NCBI RefSeq assembly: GCF_017744255.1
Contig: NZ_JAGHQP010000006.1
Coordinates: 1 to 64,000 of the forward strand
DNA: 64,000 nucleotides
Source of the DNA: Brevundimonas sp. A19_0
GTDB lineage: Bacteria > Pseudomonadota > Alphaproteobacteria > Caulobacterales > Caulobacteraceae
Direction: 5' to 3'
The translations under genes and the position numbers were made by a program. Positions 27,195 through 35,221 of this stretch are shown piece after piece (within the stretch, counting starts at the first letter, position 1; every line of letters begins with the position of its first letter). Under the pieces are notes generated by a model that did no database searches, was not told the origin of the DNA, and worked only from the letters and a program-made list of their open reading frames with translations.

Positions 27195-28265
27195 ATGGTG
27201 GACGGTCTGGTCTTCGGATGGAGAAGCGCGGTTCTGCTGACGGCCCTTGCGCCGTTGATCCCGCTCATCTTCGGCCTTGCGGGAGCCCTGCACAATCGGC
27301 TTGCCAACCGGGCGCTGGCAGGGCTCCTGCTTGTCCTGGCCGGGATCGTGACCCCGTGGATGATCGGGTTCGCCGGCTTCTATGATCGGTGGCCCGGGCT
27401 CAGCCATGTGCCCTTTTCGCTGTCGCTGGCCGTAATGCCGCTCCTGTGGATCTACACGGTCGCCCTGACGACCGGACACCTGCCGTCCCGGTTCGGACTG
27501 CACCTCGTCCCCGCCCTGTTGCAGGCGGCACTGAAGGTGCTGCCGGCGCTCACCGGTCCGGTGCCGGGCACGGCCCTCCTCGCGGACGTGGGCCTTGTTG
27601 CAGGTCTGGCGGGATACAGCTGGCTCTCGTACCGGGCCCTCAGCCGGTACCGTCAGGTCCTCCTTGAACAGCGAAGCGACCCGGCGCGCTACGCCGCCCA
27701 CTGGCTGGCACGGGCCATCGCCGCCGTCGGCCTGCTGCTACTGCTCACCCTTGGACACAAGGTGTGGGGCGCCGTCCGCCCGCTCGGCTACGAGGGCCTG
27801 ATGGGCCTTCACATCGCCATTGCCGGGGTGGCCCTCTATCTCGGCGTGGAGGGATGGCGCACCGGCAGTCAACCGGTGCCAACCTTTCCGGCAGGGCAGC
27901 CCCCTCCGCCGCCGAGACCTGGCCGCGACTGGCGGGCCCTGGGCGAAGACTACCGTCGGCAGATCGAGGCGGCGGGATGGGTGCGCGATCCCGGACTGAC
28001 CCTCTCGGCGCTGGCCCAGCATCTCGGCACCAACACCTCCTATCTGTCCCGGGCGCTGAACGAGGGGCTCCGGACCAGCTTCTCGGACTTCGTCAATCAG
28101 GAGCGCAGCCGCATCGTGGCCGCCATGCTGGACGAGGGTCGCAAGGACAGCCTGCTCGACCTGGCGCTCGAAGCCGGGTTTGCCTCAAAGGCCACCTTCA
28201 ACCGGGCCTTCCAGCACCAATTCGGCTGCTCGCCCTCGGCCTACCGGCAACGGCTCAAACGCTGA
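27195..28265 (+). CDS. AraC family regulator with membrane-embedded sensor domain
   Basis: The first 225 residues hold about seven hydrophobic segments and the last 110 residues are a double helix-turn-helix AraC/XylS domain (LTLSALAQHLGTNTSYLSRALNEGLRTSFSDFVNQERSRIV..LDLALEAGFASKATFNRAFQHQFGCSPSAYRQ). It is therefore a one-component membrane sensor. A proline-rich linker joins the two halves. It lies 81 bases upstream of the S41-like peptidase gene on the same strand, which is a candidate target. Confidence 0.88.
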   Translation: MVDGLVFGWRSAVLLTALAPLIPLIFGLAGALHNRLANRALAGLLLVLAGIVTPWMIGFAGFYDRWPGLSHVPFSLSLAVMPLLWIYTVALTTGHLPSRFGLHLVPALLQAALKVLPALTGPVPGTALLADVGLVAGLAGYSWLSYRALSRYRQVLLEQRSDPARYAAHWLARAIAAVGLLLLLTLGHKVWGAVRPLGYEGLMGLHIAIAGVALYLGVEGWRTGSQPVPTFPAGQPPPPPRPGRDWRALGEDYRRQIEAAGWVRDPGLTLSALAQHLGTNTSYLSRALNEGLRTSFSDFVNQERSRIVAAMLDEGRKDSLLDLALEAGFASKATFNRAFQHQFGCSPSAYRQRLKR

Positions 28266-28346
28266 AATTCTGACAGCTTTCAAGCTCTGAGGCGCCGCAG
28301 CCGCCGGTCGCCTCCACAGCTTCCCCCTCAACCCGGGAGGCTTTCC

Positions 28347-29828
28347 ATGAGACGACGACATTTCCTTGCCCTTGGCGCTGCCGGTCTGGGCACGATGCTC
28401 CCTGGCGCCCGTGCCGTGGCGCGCGGTCGGGCGTCTCCGGACCTTGAGATCATCCGGCAGGCCATCGCGATCCACCCGGGGGCCCTGCGCTACAACACGC
28501 CCGCCCGACTGGAGCAGAGACTTCAGGCGTTCGAGGCCGAATGGGAGGCCCGCCCCGCGATCGAGGCGCGGTTTCTGGCCCTGTCCGCCCTGCTGGGCAC
28601 ACTGAAGTGCGGCCACACTCACTGCAATCTCTATAACCAGTCGGAGACCGTAGAGCAGCAGGTCATCCGCCGGGCGACCCGCCTGCCCTTCCTGTTTGTA
28701 TGGAGGGGCGACCGGATGATCATCACCTCGGACCACAGCGGCACGGACATGCTGCCACGGGGCACCGAAGTCCTCACCCTGAACGGCAGGCATGCGTCGG
28801 CCGTGCTCGCCGACCTGTGGCCCTACACGCGGGCGGACGGCAGCAATGACGGCAAGCGCCGGGCCCAGCTCTCCGTCACGCCGGGAGAGCCCTACCCCGC
28901 CTTCGACGTGTTCCAGGGCCTGCTGCATCCGCCCTCGGCGGGACGGTTCGTGCTGGAGATCCGCCGCCCGGACGGAGCCCACGCTGTCGTGGATGTCCCG
29001 GCGTCTTCCTTTGAGGACCGCCTGTCCATGTCGCCCCCACCCCCGCCGGGGGACCAGCCCCTCTGGTCCTGGACCGTCGGCGACGACGGCATTGCTCTCC
29101 TGACCATGCCGACCTGGGTGGTCTACCGGGGCAGCTGGGACTGGCGCGGCTGGCTGACGGGCAAGCTGGACGGTCTGGGTGACGCCCGAGGGCTGATCGT
29201 CGACGTTCGCCGGAACGAGGGCGGGCTGAACTGCGGCGATGAAATCCTTGCCCAGCTGACGACACAGGATCTGGTGCTCGACACCTATGAGCCCCGCGTC
29301 CGCTTCCGCCGCTCCCCGCCCGATATGGACGCCTATTTCGAGACCTTTTCTCCGGGCTTCCGGACGCTCGGCGAACAGGGCGTTCCGCTTGAAGGGGGCT
29401 TCTTCGGTTATCCGCCGGAGCGGCCGGCCGATCGGATCGCGGCGCGTGGCTCACTGGCCGGAGTGCCGACGGCAATCCTCTGCGACAGCCACAACAGCTC
29501 TGCCACCTTCAACTTTGCGCAGCGGGTCAAGCAGTTCGGCCTCGCGAGGCTGTTCGGAGAGCAGACCGGGGGGAACCTGCGCGGCATCAATGCCGGCGCC
29601 ATGTTCTTCGTGCGCCTGCCGGAAAGCGGCCTTGAGTTCGACCTGCCGTTGATCGGTTATTTCCCGAAGACTCCGCAGCCGGATCGCGGGGTGCTTCCAG
29701 ATGTCGAGATCGCCCGGACGCCCGACGATATCGCGGCGGGCGCCGATCCCGTGCTCGCCGCCGCCACGGCCTGGATCACAGGTCGCCGACCGGCTCGGCG
29801 CAGAAGATGTCGTGCAGCATGCCCATGA
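28347..29828 (+). CDS. exported S41-like peptidase
   Basis: A 493-residue protein with a twin-arginine-like signal (MRRRHFLALGAAGLG). The middle has a PDZ-like strand region (LPRGTEVLTLNGRHA), and the C-terminal half resembles tail-specific protease family S41: GLIVDVRRNEGG, then ILCDSHNSSATFNFAQRVKQ, where the Ser of S-S-A-T would be the nucleophile, and FGEQTGGNLRG. The last residues overlap the convergent ArsR-type gene. The substrate is unknown; similar proteins are often paired with AraC-type membrane regulators. Confidence 0.8.
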   Translation: MRRRHFLALGAAGLGTMLPGARAVARGRASPDLEIIRQAIAIHPGALRYNTPARLEQRLQAFEAEWEARPAIEARFLALSALLGTLKCGHTHCNLYNQSETVEQQVIRRATRLPFLFVWRGDRMIITSDHSGTDMLPRGTEVLTLNGRHASAVLADLWPYTRADGSNDGKRRAQLSVTPGEPYPAFDVFQGLLHPPSAGRFVLEIRRPDGAHAVVDVPASSFEDRLSMSPPPPPGDQPLWSWTVGDDGIALLTMPTWVVYRGSWDWRGWLTGKLDGLGDARGLIVDVRRNEGGLNCGDEILAQLTTQDLVLDTYEPRVRFRRSPPDMDAYFETFSPGFRTLGEQGVPLEGGFFGYPPERPADRIAARGSLAGVPTAILCDSHNSSATFNFAQRVKQFGLARLFGEQTGGNLRGINAGAMFFVRLPESGLEFDLPLIGYFPKTPQPDRGVLPDVEIARTPDDIAAGADPVLAAATAWITGRRPARRRRCRAACP

Positions 29829-30147
29829 TGCCCTGCACCCGCTCGTCGGCGATCGAATAGTAGATGGAGCGCGACTCGCGTCGCGTCTTGACCAGACCGG
29901 CCTGACGCAGCTCGGCCAGTTGCTGCGACAGACCCGGCTGTTTCAGGCCAAGGTCCCGCTCCATTTCGCCCACGGCCCGCTCCTGGCGGGTGACGTGGCA
30001 CAGGATCAGCAGACGCGTCGGATTGGCCAGCTGACGCAACAGGTCAGCGGCCTCGGGGGCCTTTTCCTTCAGGCGGGCCATGGCCTCGAAATCCGGGGGC
30101 GGCAGGGTGTCAACGGTCATGTCGGACATATGGGGTTGGTGCGTCAT
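29776..30147 (-). CDS. BigR/SqrR-type persulfide-responsive ArsR repressor
   Basis: An ArsR-family winged-helix repressor. The DNA-binding core is LKQPGLSQQLAELRQAGLVKTRRESRSIYYSI. Two cysteines, in LLILCHV and HDIFCAEP, sit where BigR and SqrR form a di- or tetrasulfide that releases DNA in response to persulfides. It is divergent from the ETHE1-like dioxygenase gene, with a perfect 8-bp palindrome between them as likely operator. The ATG at 30147 is used; a GTG at 30156 and ATGs at 30129 and 30120 are alternatives. Confidence 0.88.
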   Translation of the reverse strand: MTHQPHMSDMTVDTLPPPDFEAMARLKEKAPEAADLLRQLANPTRLLILCHVTRQERAVGEMERDLGLKQPGLSQQLAELRQAGLVKTRRESRSIYYSIADERVQGIMGMLHDIFCAEPVGDL

Positions 30148-30156
30148 CACGTCCAC

Positions 30157-30181
30157 ATAATTACATACTTGCAGTAATTAT
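30157..30181. promoter_or_regulatory. probable operator of the persulfide-responsive repressor
   Basis: ATAATTAC (30157-30164) and GTAATTAT (30174-30181) form a perfect 8-bp inverted repeat with a 9-base spacer. It lies in the short divergent region between the repressor and the dioxygenase gene and is strikingly A+T-rich for this genome. BigR-type repressors bind A+T-rich palindromes, so it is the likely binding site for both promoters. Confidence 0.75.
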
Positions 30182-30222
30182 GAAACTGTTTATATCGGGA
30201 CTCCACTGAACGGAGATTGCCG

Positions 30223-31152
30223 ATGTCGGACCCCGCCCGCGACCACGCCGCTTCCATCATCGAAGCCGCCCTGGCCGATTCCGTCAAACGCCCTGTCGTG
30301 AAATCCTTCTTCGACGAGGCCACCTTCACCATCAGTCACGTCGTCCACGACCCTGCGACCCGCCGCGCGGCGCTGATCGACAGCGTGCTCGACTTCGACC
30401 AGGCCTCGGGGCGGACGTCCCACGCCTCGGCCGATGCCCTGATCGCGTATGTCGAGGCCCAGGACCTGACGGTCGACTGGATTCTGGAAACCCACGCCCA
30501 CGCCGATCACCTGTCGGCCGCGCCCTATCTTCAGGAAAAGCTGGGCGGGCGTCTCGCCATCGGCCACGAGATCCTGACCGTGCAGGACGTGTTCGGAAAG
30601 ATCTTCAACGAAGGCACCGAATTTCGCCGCGACGGCAGCCAGTTCGACCAGTTGTTCAATGACGGGGATCGCTTCACCGTCGGTTCGCTGGACGCCACCG
30701 TCCTGCACGTGCCCGGCCACACCCCGGCCTGTCTGGCCTATGTGATCGGCGATGCCATCTTCCCGGGCGATACCCTGTTCATGCCGGACTATGGCACCGC
30801 GCGCTGCGACTTCCCCGGCGGGGATGCCCGCACCCTCTATCGCTCGATCCACCGGCTGCTCAGCCTGCCGGACGAGGCGCGTCTGTTCCTGTGCCACGAC
30901 TACAAGGCCCCCCCGGGCCGGACCGAGTTCGCCTGGGAGACCACCATCGGCGCCGAGCGTACGGGCAACATCCATGTGCGCGAGGGCATCAGCGAGGACG
31001 AGTTCGTCGCCATGCGCACCCAGCGCGACGCGACGCTGGCCATGCCGCGCCTGATCCTGCCCTCGGTCCAGGTCAATATGAACGGTGGGCGCCCGCCCGA
31101 GCCGGAGGCCAACGGCACCCGCTATCTCAAACTGCCGTTGAACCTGCTGTGA
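30223..31152 (+). CDS. ETHE1-like persulfide dioxygenase (MBL fold)
   Basis: A 309-residue metallo-beta-lactamase-fold protein with the metal motif ETHAHADHLSAA (HxHxDH), a second His in VPGHTP, the Asp in FPGDTLF and a further His in LCHDYK. This pattern matches ETHE1/Blh persulfide dioxygenases, which oxidise glutathione persulfide to sulfite in sulfide detoxification. The CGGAG ribosome-binding site supports the ATG at 30223. It is the first gene of a five-gene operon and is divergent from the repressor. Confidence 0.92.
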   Translation: MSDPARDHAASIIEAALADSVKRPVVKSFFDEATFTISHVVHDPATRRAALIDSVLDFDQASGRTSHASADALIAYVEAQDLTVDWILETHAHADHLSAAPYLQEKLGGRLAIGHEILTVQDVFGKIFNEGTEFRRDGSQFDQLFNDGDRFTVGSLDATVLHVPGHTPACLAYVIGDAIFPGDTLFMPDYGTARCDFPGGDARTLYRSIHRLLSLPDEARLFLCHDYKAPPGRTEFAWETTIGAERTGNIHVREGISEDEFVAMRTQRDATLAMPRLILPSVQVNMNGGRPPEPEANGTRYLKLPLNLL

Positions 31153-31577
31153 GCGAGCTGTCCTTCATCTGGCCCCTGACCGGCGGCCTGCTGATCGGGG
31201 CCTCAGCGGGGCTGTTCCTGCTGATGCACGGGCGCATCGCCGGCGTATCCGGCCTGATGGCCAGTGGTCTGCGGCTGGGCGGTAGCGGCCCCCGCGAACT
31301 CAGCCTGGGCTTCCTCGGCGGCTTGCTGGGCGGGGCGCTGCTGGCCGGTGCCCTGATCCGTCGCCCGGAGGTGATCGTGACCAGCAGCCTTCCGCTGCTG
31401 ATCATCGGCGGCCTGCTGGTGGGGTTCGGCACGCGGTGGGGCTCCGGCTGCACCAGCGGGCACGGAGTCTGCGGCATCGCCCGCCTGTCTCCCCGGTCGC
31501 TGGCGGCCACCGCCCTGTTCATGGGGACGGCGGCCGTGACCGTCTTCGTCACCCGCCACCTGATCGGAGGGCTGTAG
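31149..31577 (+). CDS. YeeE/YedE family half-transporter, part 1
   Basis: A 142-residue membrane protein with about four transmembrane segments and the signature GSGCTSGHGVCGIARLS. The Cys residues of GCTSGHG are the thiosulfate-relay type residues of the YeeE/YedE (DUF395) family of sulfur-compound transporters. The GTG start at 31149 overlaps the dioxygenase stop by four bases. In this operon type the transporter is split into two genes; the second half follows directly. Confidence 0.88.
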   Translation: MSELSFIWPLTGGLLIGASAGLFLLMHGRIAGVSGLMASGLRLGGSGPRELSLGFLGGLLGGALLAGALIRRPEVIVTSSLPLLIIGGLLVGFGTRWGSGCTSGHGVCGIARLSPRSLAATALFMGTAAVTVFVTRHLIGGL

Positions 31578-31578
31578 G

Positions 31579-32025
31579 ATGCGCCTGCTCATCGCCATTC
31601 TCTGTGGCGTCCTGTTCGGCGCCGGCATGATCGTCTCCGACATGGTCAACCCGGCCCGGGTGCTGGCCTTCCTGGACGTGACCGGCGACTGGGACCCCGC
31701 GCTGGCCTTTGTCATGGGCGGCGCCCTGATCCCGTCCGGCCTCGCCTATCTGGTCCACCGTCGCATGCACGCCCCGATGCTGGCAGAAGACTTCGCCATT
31801 CCGACCAGCCGCCGGATCGATCGCCCGCTGATCGGCGGGGCTGTCCTGTTCGGCGTCGGCTGGGGCCTCGTCGGCCTGTGCCCCGGGCCTGCCCTCGCTT
31901 CGCTGACGACCGGCGCCTGGCAGGGCGTGGTCTTCGTTGCCGCCATGCTCGCAGGCATGGCCCTGTTCCACTTCCTCCCGACCCTCGTGCCCACACTTCA
32001 AGGAGCCCCCCATGGCAGGCCGTAA
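31579..32025 (+). CDS. YeeE/YedE family half-transporter, part 2
   Basis: A 148-residue membrane protein with GMIVSDMVNPARVLAFLDV near the N-terminus and the signature GWGLVGLCPGPALASL. The Cys of GLCPGPA is conserved in the second half of YeeE/YedE transporters. It starts one base after the first half and probably forms a heterodimer with it to move sulfur compounds such as thiosulfate. The last bases overlap the start of the DUF442 gene. Confidence 0.88.
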   Translation: MRLLIAILCGVLFGAGMIVSDMVNPARVLAFLDVTGDWDPALAFVMGGALIPSGLAYLVHRRMHAPMLAEDFAIPTSRRIDRPLIGGAVLFGVGWGLVGLCPGPALASLTTGAWQGVVFVAAMLAGMALFHFLPTLVPTLQGAPHGRP

Positions 32026-32419
32026 ACTGGACGACACCCTCAGCACCTCGCCCCAGGTGGCTCCCGAGGAGCTCGAGATCATCGCGGCGGCCGGCTTCCG
32101 TTCGGTCATCTCCAACCGGCCCGACGGCGAGGATCCGGGTCAGCCCACCGCGGCCGAGATGAAAGCTGCAGCCGACAAGCACGGACTGGCCTTCCGACAC
32201 ATCCCCGTCACCGGCGGCAACATCGGTCCGGACGACGTCGCGGCCATGGCCGAGGCGCTCGACACCCTGCCCGCTCCCATCTTCGGCTTCTGCCGCAGCG
32301 GCACCCGCACCGCCATGCTCTGGGCGCTGGCCCGCGCACCGCAGTCGGACCCGCACACCCTGATCAACGCCGCCCGCGAGGCCGGCTACGACCTTTCCGG
32401 CCTGCGCTCACGCCTCTAG
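32012..32419 (+). CDS. DUF442 protein-tyrosine-phosphatase-like sulfurtransferase
   Basis: A 135-residue protein of the DUF442/TIGR01244 family, often fused to ETHE1-like dioxygenases as Blh. The active loop FCRSGTRT has the CxxxGxR pattern of tyrosine phosphatase/rhodanese-like enzymes, with Cys as the probable sulfur acceptor. Here it is a separate protein, encoded 14 bases overlapping the transporter stop. AGGAG lies upstream of the ATG. A role in sulfane sulfur handling is likely. Confidence 0.88.
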   Translation: MAGRKLDDTLSTSPQVAPEELEIIAAAGFRSVISNRPDGEDPGQPTAAEMKAAADKHGLAFRHIPVTGGNIGPDDVAAMAEALDTLPAPIFGFCRSGTRTAMLWALARAPQSDPHTLINAAREAGYDLSGLRSRL

Positions 32420-32446
32420 GGCCGGCCCCTTCCAAGGACACCTTCT

Positions 32447-33241
32447 GTGGACCTTTCCCTGCTGCAGTACGGACTCGGCGCGGCCGCCGGGTCGCTGGTC
32501 GGCTTCTCGCTCGGCCTTGTCGGCGGCGGCGGATCGATCCTCGCCGTGCCGCTGATCGTCTATCTGGTCGGGGTCAAGGAGCCGCACCTGGCGATCGGGA
32601 CCAGCGCGCTGGCGGTCGCCGCCAATGCCGCCGCCAATCTGGTCAACCATGCCCGCCACGGCACCGTGAAGTGGAAGATCGCCGGCCTGTTCGCCCTCGC
32701 CGGGGTCTTCGGTGCGTTGCTCGGCTCCTCGCTCGGCAAGGCCTTTGACGGCCAGAAGCTGCTGGCCCTCTTCGCCATCCTGATGGTGATCGTCGGTGTC
32801 CTCATGCTGCGCGGCCGCAAGGGCGAGGGCGATCCCGATGTCACCCTCACCCGGGGCAATGCGCCGAAGCTGCTCGGCACCGGCGCGGCCACCGGCATCC
32901 TGTCCGGCTTCTTCGGCATTGGCGGGGGTTTCCTGATCGTGCCCAGCCTGATGTACGCCACCCGCATGCCGATCTTTTACGCCGTCGGCTCATCGCTGGT
33001 CGGGGTCACCGCCTTCGGCCTGACGACGGCCGCCAACTATGCCCTGTCCGGCTGGGTCGACTGGCCGCTGGCCGGCGTCTTCCTGGCCGGCGGGATCGCC
33101 GGTGGCATGCTTGGCGCAGGGCTGGCCAAGACCCTCTCCAGCCACAAGGGCGCGCTCAACGCCGTTTTTGCGACCCTGATCTTCGTCGTCGCCGCCTATA
33201 TGCTGTACCGCAGCGTCGGCGCGCTGGGGACCGGGGTCTAG
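32447..33241 (+). CDS. TauE/SafE family sulfite exporter-like protein
   Basis: A 264-residue membrane protein with eight or so transmembrane segments. The TauE/SafE repeats are visible: GFSLGLVGGGGSILAVPLIVYLVG in the N-terminal half and GILSGFFGIGGGFLIVPSLMY in the C-terminal half. It probably exports sulfite made by the dioxygenase. It begins with GTG 27 bases after the DUF442 stop and ends the persulfide operon; its stop is followed by the likely island attachment sequence. Confidence 0.9.
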   Translation: MDLSLLQYGLGAAAGSLVGFSLGLVGGGGSILAVPLIVYLVGVKEPHLAIGTSALAVAANAAANLVNHARHGTVKWKIAGLFALAGVFGALLGSSLGKAFDGQKLLALFAILMVIVGVLMLRGRKGEGDPDVTLTRGNAPKLLGTGAATGILSGFFGIGGGFLIVPSLMYATRMPIFYAVGSSLVGVTAFGLTTAANYALSGWVDWPLAGVFLAGGIAGGMLGAGLAKTLSSHKGALNAVFATLIFVVAAYMLYRSVGALGTGV

Positions 33242-33245
33242 CGCC

Positions 33246-33260
33246 CTATTCCCACTCGAT
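33246..33260 (-). other. possible att site: copy of the guaA 3' end
   Basis: Read on the minus strand these 15 bases encode I-E-W-E-stop, the invariant C-terminus of GMP synthetase (GuaA), although no guaA gene is attached. The guaA 3' end is a known integration hotspot for genomic islands, which leave a short duplicate at the far end. Everything to the right is accessory DNA, so this is a candidate left boundary. The match is short and might be chance. Confidence 0.5.
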
Positions 33261-33270
33261 TACTCGAAAT

Positions 33271-33302
33271 CCCGCAACATATTGATCTTGCGGGTATTTT
33301 TT
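33271..33302 (+). terminator. rho-independent terminator after the persulfide operon
   Basis: CCCGCAA and TTGCGGG form a 7-bp perfect stem around a 10-base A+T-rich loop, followed by TATTTTTT. It lies about 30 bases beyond the TauE/SafE stop and would end the persulfide operon; on the other strand it has no T-run. Confidence 0.75.
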
Positions 33303-33385
33303 CGTCAATACCGACACCGGCGCCGACCAGAAGGACGAACAAATACTTAGGTGTTGATTTAGTTGGGAAATATAGGAGGTATAAA

Positions 33386-33601
33386 ATGTGCGTGATGACG
33401 CTATCATTCGAGACCTATTTCGGCGGTCAGACCTCGTGAAGCTTGAATAGGGAATCGGCTTCTCTCGATCATCGAAGTATCCATACTATCGAAAAATATG
33501 CTCCGGTCGATCCTGGTTGGCGCATCATCGATGATCCGAATGGACGTCGCACATCCTCAAACGAGTGGGTGCTCCGCCTCCCCAAGGAGCGGCGCGCGTG
33601 A
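33386..33601 (+). pseudogene. small reading frame with strong RBS and one internal TGA
   Basis: TAGGAGGT lies 5-12 bases before an ATG that opens a 17-codon frame (MCVMTLSFETYFGGQTS-stop). The same frame then stays open for 53 more codons to a TGA at 33599-33601, ending WVLRLPKERRA. The region is A+T-richer than its neighbours. It may be a degraded small gene, a true 17-residue peptide, or chance. No family was recognised. Confidence 0.35.
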
Positions 33602-33608
33602 CCAGTCG

Positions 33609-34856
33609 CTACAGCGCCAGGGCCTGGTTCAGGTCGTCATGCTCGAAAGCGCTGGCCATGCGGTTGATCTCCGCCGGCCGGGCGCCGGCGGCTCTGGCGA
33701 CCTCGCGCCATGTCGCGGTGACGGTCGCCACCTCTTTGATGATCTCACGGGCCTGCGCCAACGTGAGGGCGAAATATTCCGCCGCGGCTTCGAGCAGGTC
33801 GAGCGAGCAGGTGCCTTCGTCGAGATCGATGTTGGTGGTCAGCACCCGCGCCTTAAGGTCGGTGGGGACCGGATTGAGGTCGTAGGCCGGCGCCAGCGAC
33901 CAGCCGGCCTTGCCTAGCCACAGGAAGCCGTGGTTCCGGAGGTGATCGTCGACGTTCGAGATCAGCACATTGAACGCTACGCGCCGATAGAGGGCGTGAG
34001 CGTCCGTCTTGGCCTGGGCGCCGTGCCGTGTGAGCACATCGACGACCTCGGGATAGCTCCCGCGTTCACCGTCCCTGGCGCCCATCATCGCCATCGCCGA
34101 TAGGAATGGGATGCGGACCGCGCCGTCACGGTCGAAGCGTCGCGACAGCAAGACCGGCTTTCCCGCGACATCGATCAGGCTGTACTCAGGCGTGACAAGA
34201 CCGGCCAAGCCGGCCAGCCGCAGCGCGATCGCCTCCCAAGTCTCGACGCTGTAGTCATCCGTCTCCTTCGGGAACTTGGCGATGGCGAGACGACCGTGCT
34301 GGTCGATCACCGAGGCCTTCGGGCGCGCGCCGCCGAGCGAGGAGCCTGGGGCGAAGATGAGTTGGAGATCTTCGTCGGTCTCCTCGTCGCGGAGAATCCG
34401 CTCGGTGATCTGGAGCAGCCGTCCGAGCTCGATCAGGGCCGGCACCCCGGCACGGATCGGCGCCTGGAAGGCCTCCTCTCCGACCCAGCGGAACCGAAGG
34501 GCCCCGAGCCGCGTCTCGTCGGCGACGCCGAGCAGGTAGTCGCTTTCTGACAGGGTGCGCACGGCGCGGCCCTCGCGGGCGGCGAGCCGGCGTTCGGCCC
34601 GTTGCATCAGGCGGCGTCCCCAGGTGTCGGGCGCGGAATCGCCGATCGAGCCGAACGTCGCCGCCCCGGCGGGAGGCGCGAAGGCGCCGCGGGTGAGGGT
34701 CAGCGCCGGCTCCAGCGAAAACCGGTCCGCATCCTGGAGCCATGCCTCTTCGTATTCGAAAAGGATGGTCTCGGCGCCCCGCACACGGTTGCTCCGCGCC
34801 CGGCCGACCGGACGCACCCTGCCCTCCAGATCGATGTGCACTTCGAAGTCAGGCAT
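33609..34856 (-). CDS. hipA: HipA-family serine/threonine kinase toxin
   Basis: A 415-residue HipA-like kinase. N-terminal subdomain: GAATFGSIGDSAPDTWGRRLMQRAERR. The kinase core has SSLGGARPKASVIDQHGRLAIAKFPKETDDYSVETWEAIALRLA, with the ATP-binding Lys in IAKFP, then FNVLISNVDDHLRNHGFLW (catalytic Asp-Asp-His region) and the metal site PAYDLNPVP. In E. coli HipA phosphorylates glutamyl-tRNA synthetase to arrest growth. It overlaps the hipB stop by eight bases. Placement at the island end suggests an addiction module. Confidence 0.9.
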   Translation of the reverse strand: MPDFEVHIDLEGRVRPVGRARSNRVRGAETILFEYEEAWLQDADRFSLEPALTLTRGAFAPPAGAATFGSIGDSAPDTWGRRLMQRAERRLAAREGRAVRTLSESDYLLGVADETRLGALRFRWVGEEAFQAPIRAGVPALIELGRLLQITERILRDEETDEDLQLIFAPGSSLGGARPKASVIDQHGRLAIAKFPKETDDYSVETWEAIALRLAGLAGLVTPEYSLIDVAGKPVLLSRRFDRDGAVRIPFLSAMAMMGARDGERGSYPEVVDVLTRHGAQAKTDAHALYRRVAFNVLISNVDDHLRNHGFLWLGKAGWSLAPAYDLNPVPTDLKARVLTTNIDLDEGTCSLDLLEAAAEYFALTLAQAREIIKEVATVTATWREVARAAGARPAEINRMASAFEHDDLNQALAL

Positions 34857-35184
34857 CCCGGCCCGCCCCCCTCGGCCGCTTGAGGTGGACGTGACGGGGC
34901 AATTCCGCGCTGGCCAATGCCTGGCCGACGCTGTCGTTGGCGATGTCGGCGACCTGACCCAGGCCATCCAGCAGGCCAAGCGCCTGCAGCACGGCGGCAT
35001 AGATGCCGATGCTGACGCCGGTGTCGCCGGCCTCCACCTTCTGCAGGGTCGAGCGCGAAGTGAAGGCGCGCTCGGCCACGACCGCCATCGGCAAACGGCG
35101 GCGGCGGCGGGCGTCGTGGATATCCGCGCCGAGCTTGCGCAGGGCGCGCCGAACGGCGGCTGGAGGCTGATGGGGCGTCGGCAT
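34849..35184 (-). CDS. hipB: HipB-like XRE antitoxin
   Basis: A 111-residue protein with a Cro/C1-type helix-turn-helix: LRKLGADIHDARRRRRLPMAVVAERAFTSRSTLQKVEAGDTGVSIGIYAAVLQALGL. It would bind the palindromic operator just upstream and neutralise HipA. The stop lies inside the hipA start region, so the pair is translationally coupled. Confidence 0.9.
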   Translation of the reverse strand: MPTPHQPPAAVRRALRKLGADIHDARRRRRLPMAVVAERAFTSRSTLQKVEAGDTGVSIGIYAAVLQALGLLDGLGQVADIANDSVGQALASAELPRHVHLKRPRGAGRDA

Positions 35185-35198
35185 TTGCGATCTTCACG

Positions 35199-35221
35199 CT
35201 ACATATTGCGCCAATATGTAG
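35199..35221. promoter_or_regulatory. palindromic operator of hipBA
   Basis: CTACATATTG (35199-35208) and CAATATGTAG (35212-35221) form a perfect 10-bp inverted repeat with a 3-base centre. It sits 15 bases upstream of the hipB start; a further ACATAT half-site follows. It is a strong candidate for HipB autoregulation. Confidence 0.8.

Noticed and set aside
26727-27701. Long N-terminal extension of the ArsC-like protein
   Set aside because: The extra 209 residues have no similarity to the family and overlap the start of the divergent AraC-type gene; the ATG at 27074 gives the normal 115-residue protein.
28347-29828. Possibility that the exported S41-like protein is frameshifted at its C-terminus
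   Set aside because: The S41 motifs are complete before the Arg-rich last dozen residues; the odd tail is explained by overlap with the convergent repressor gene.
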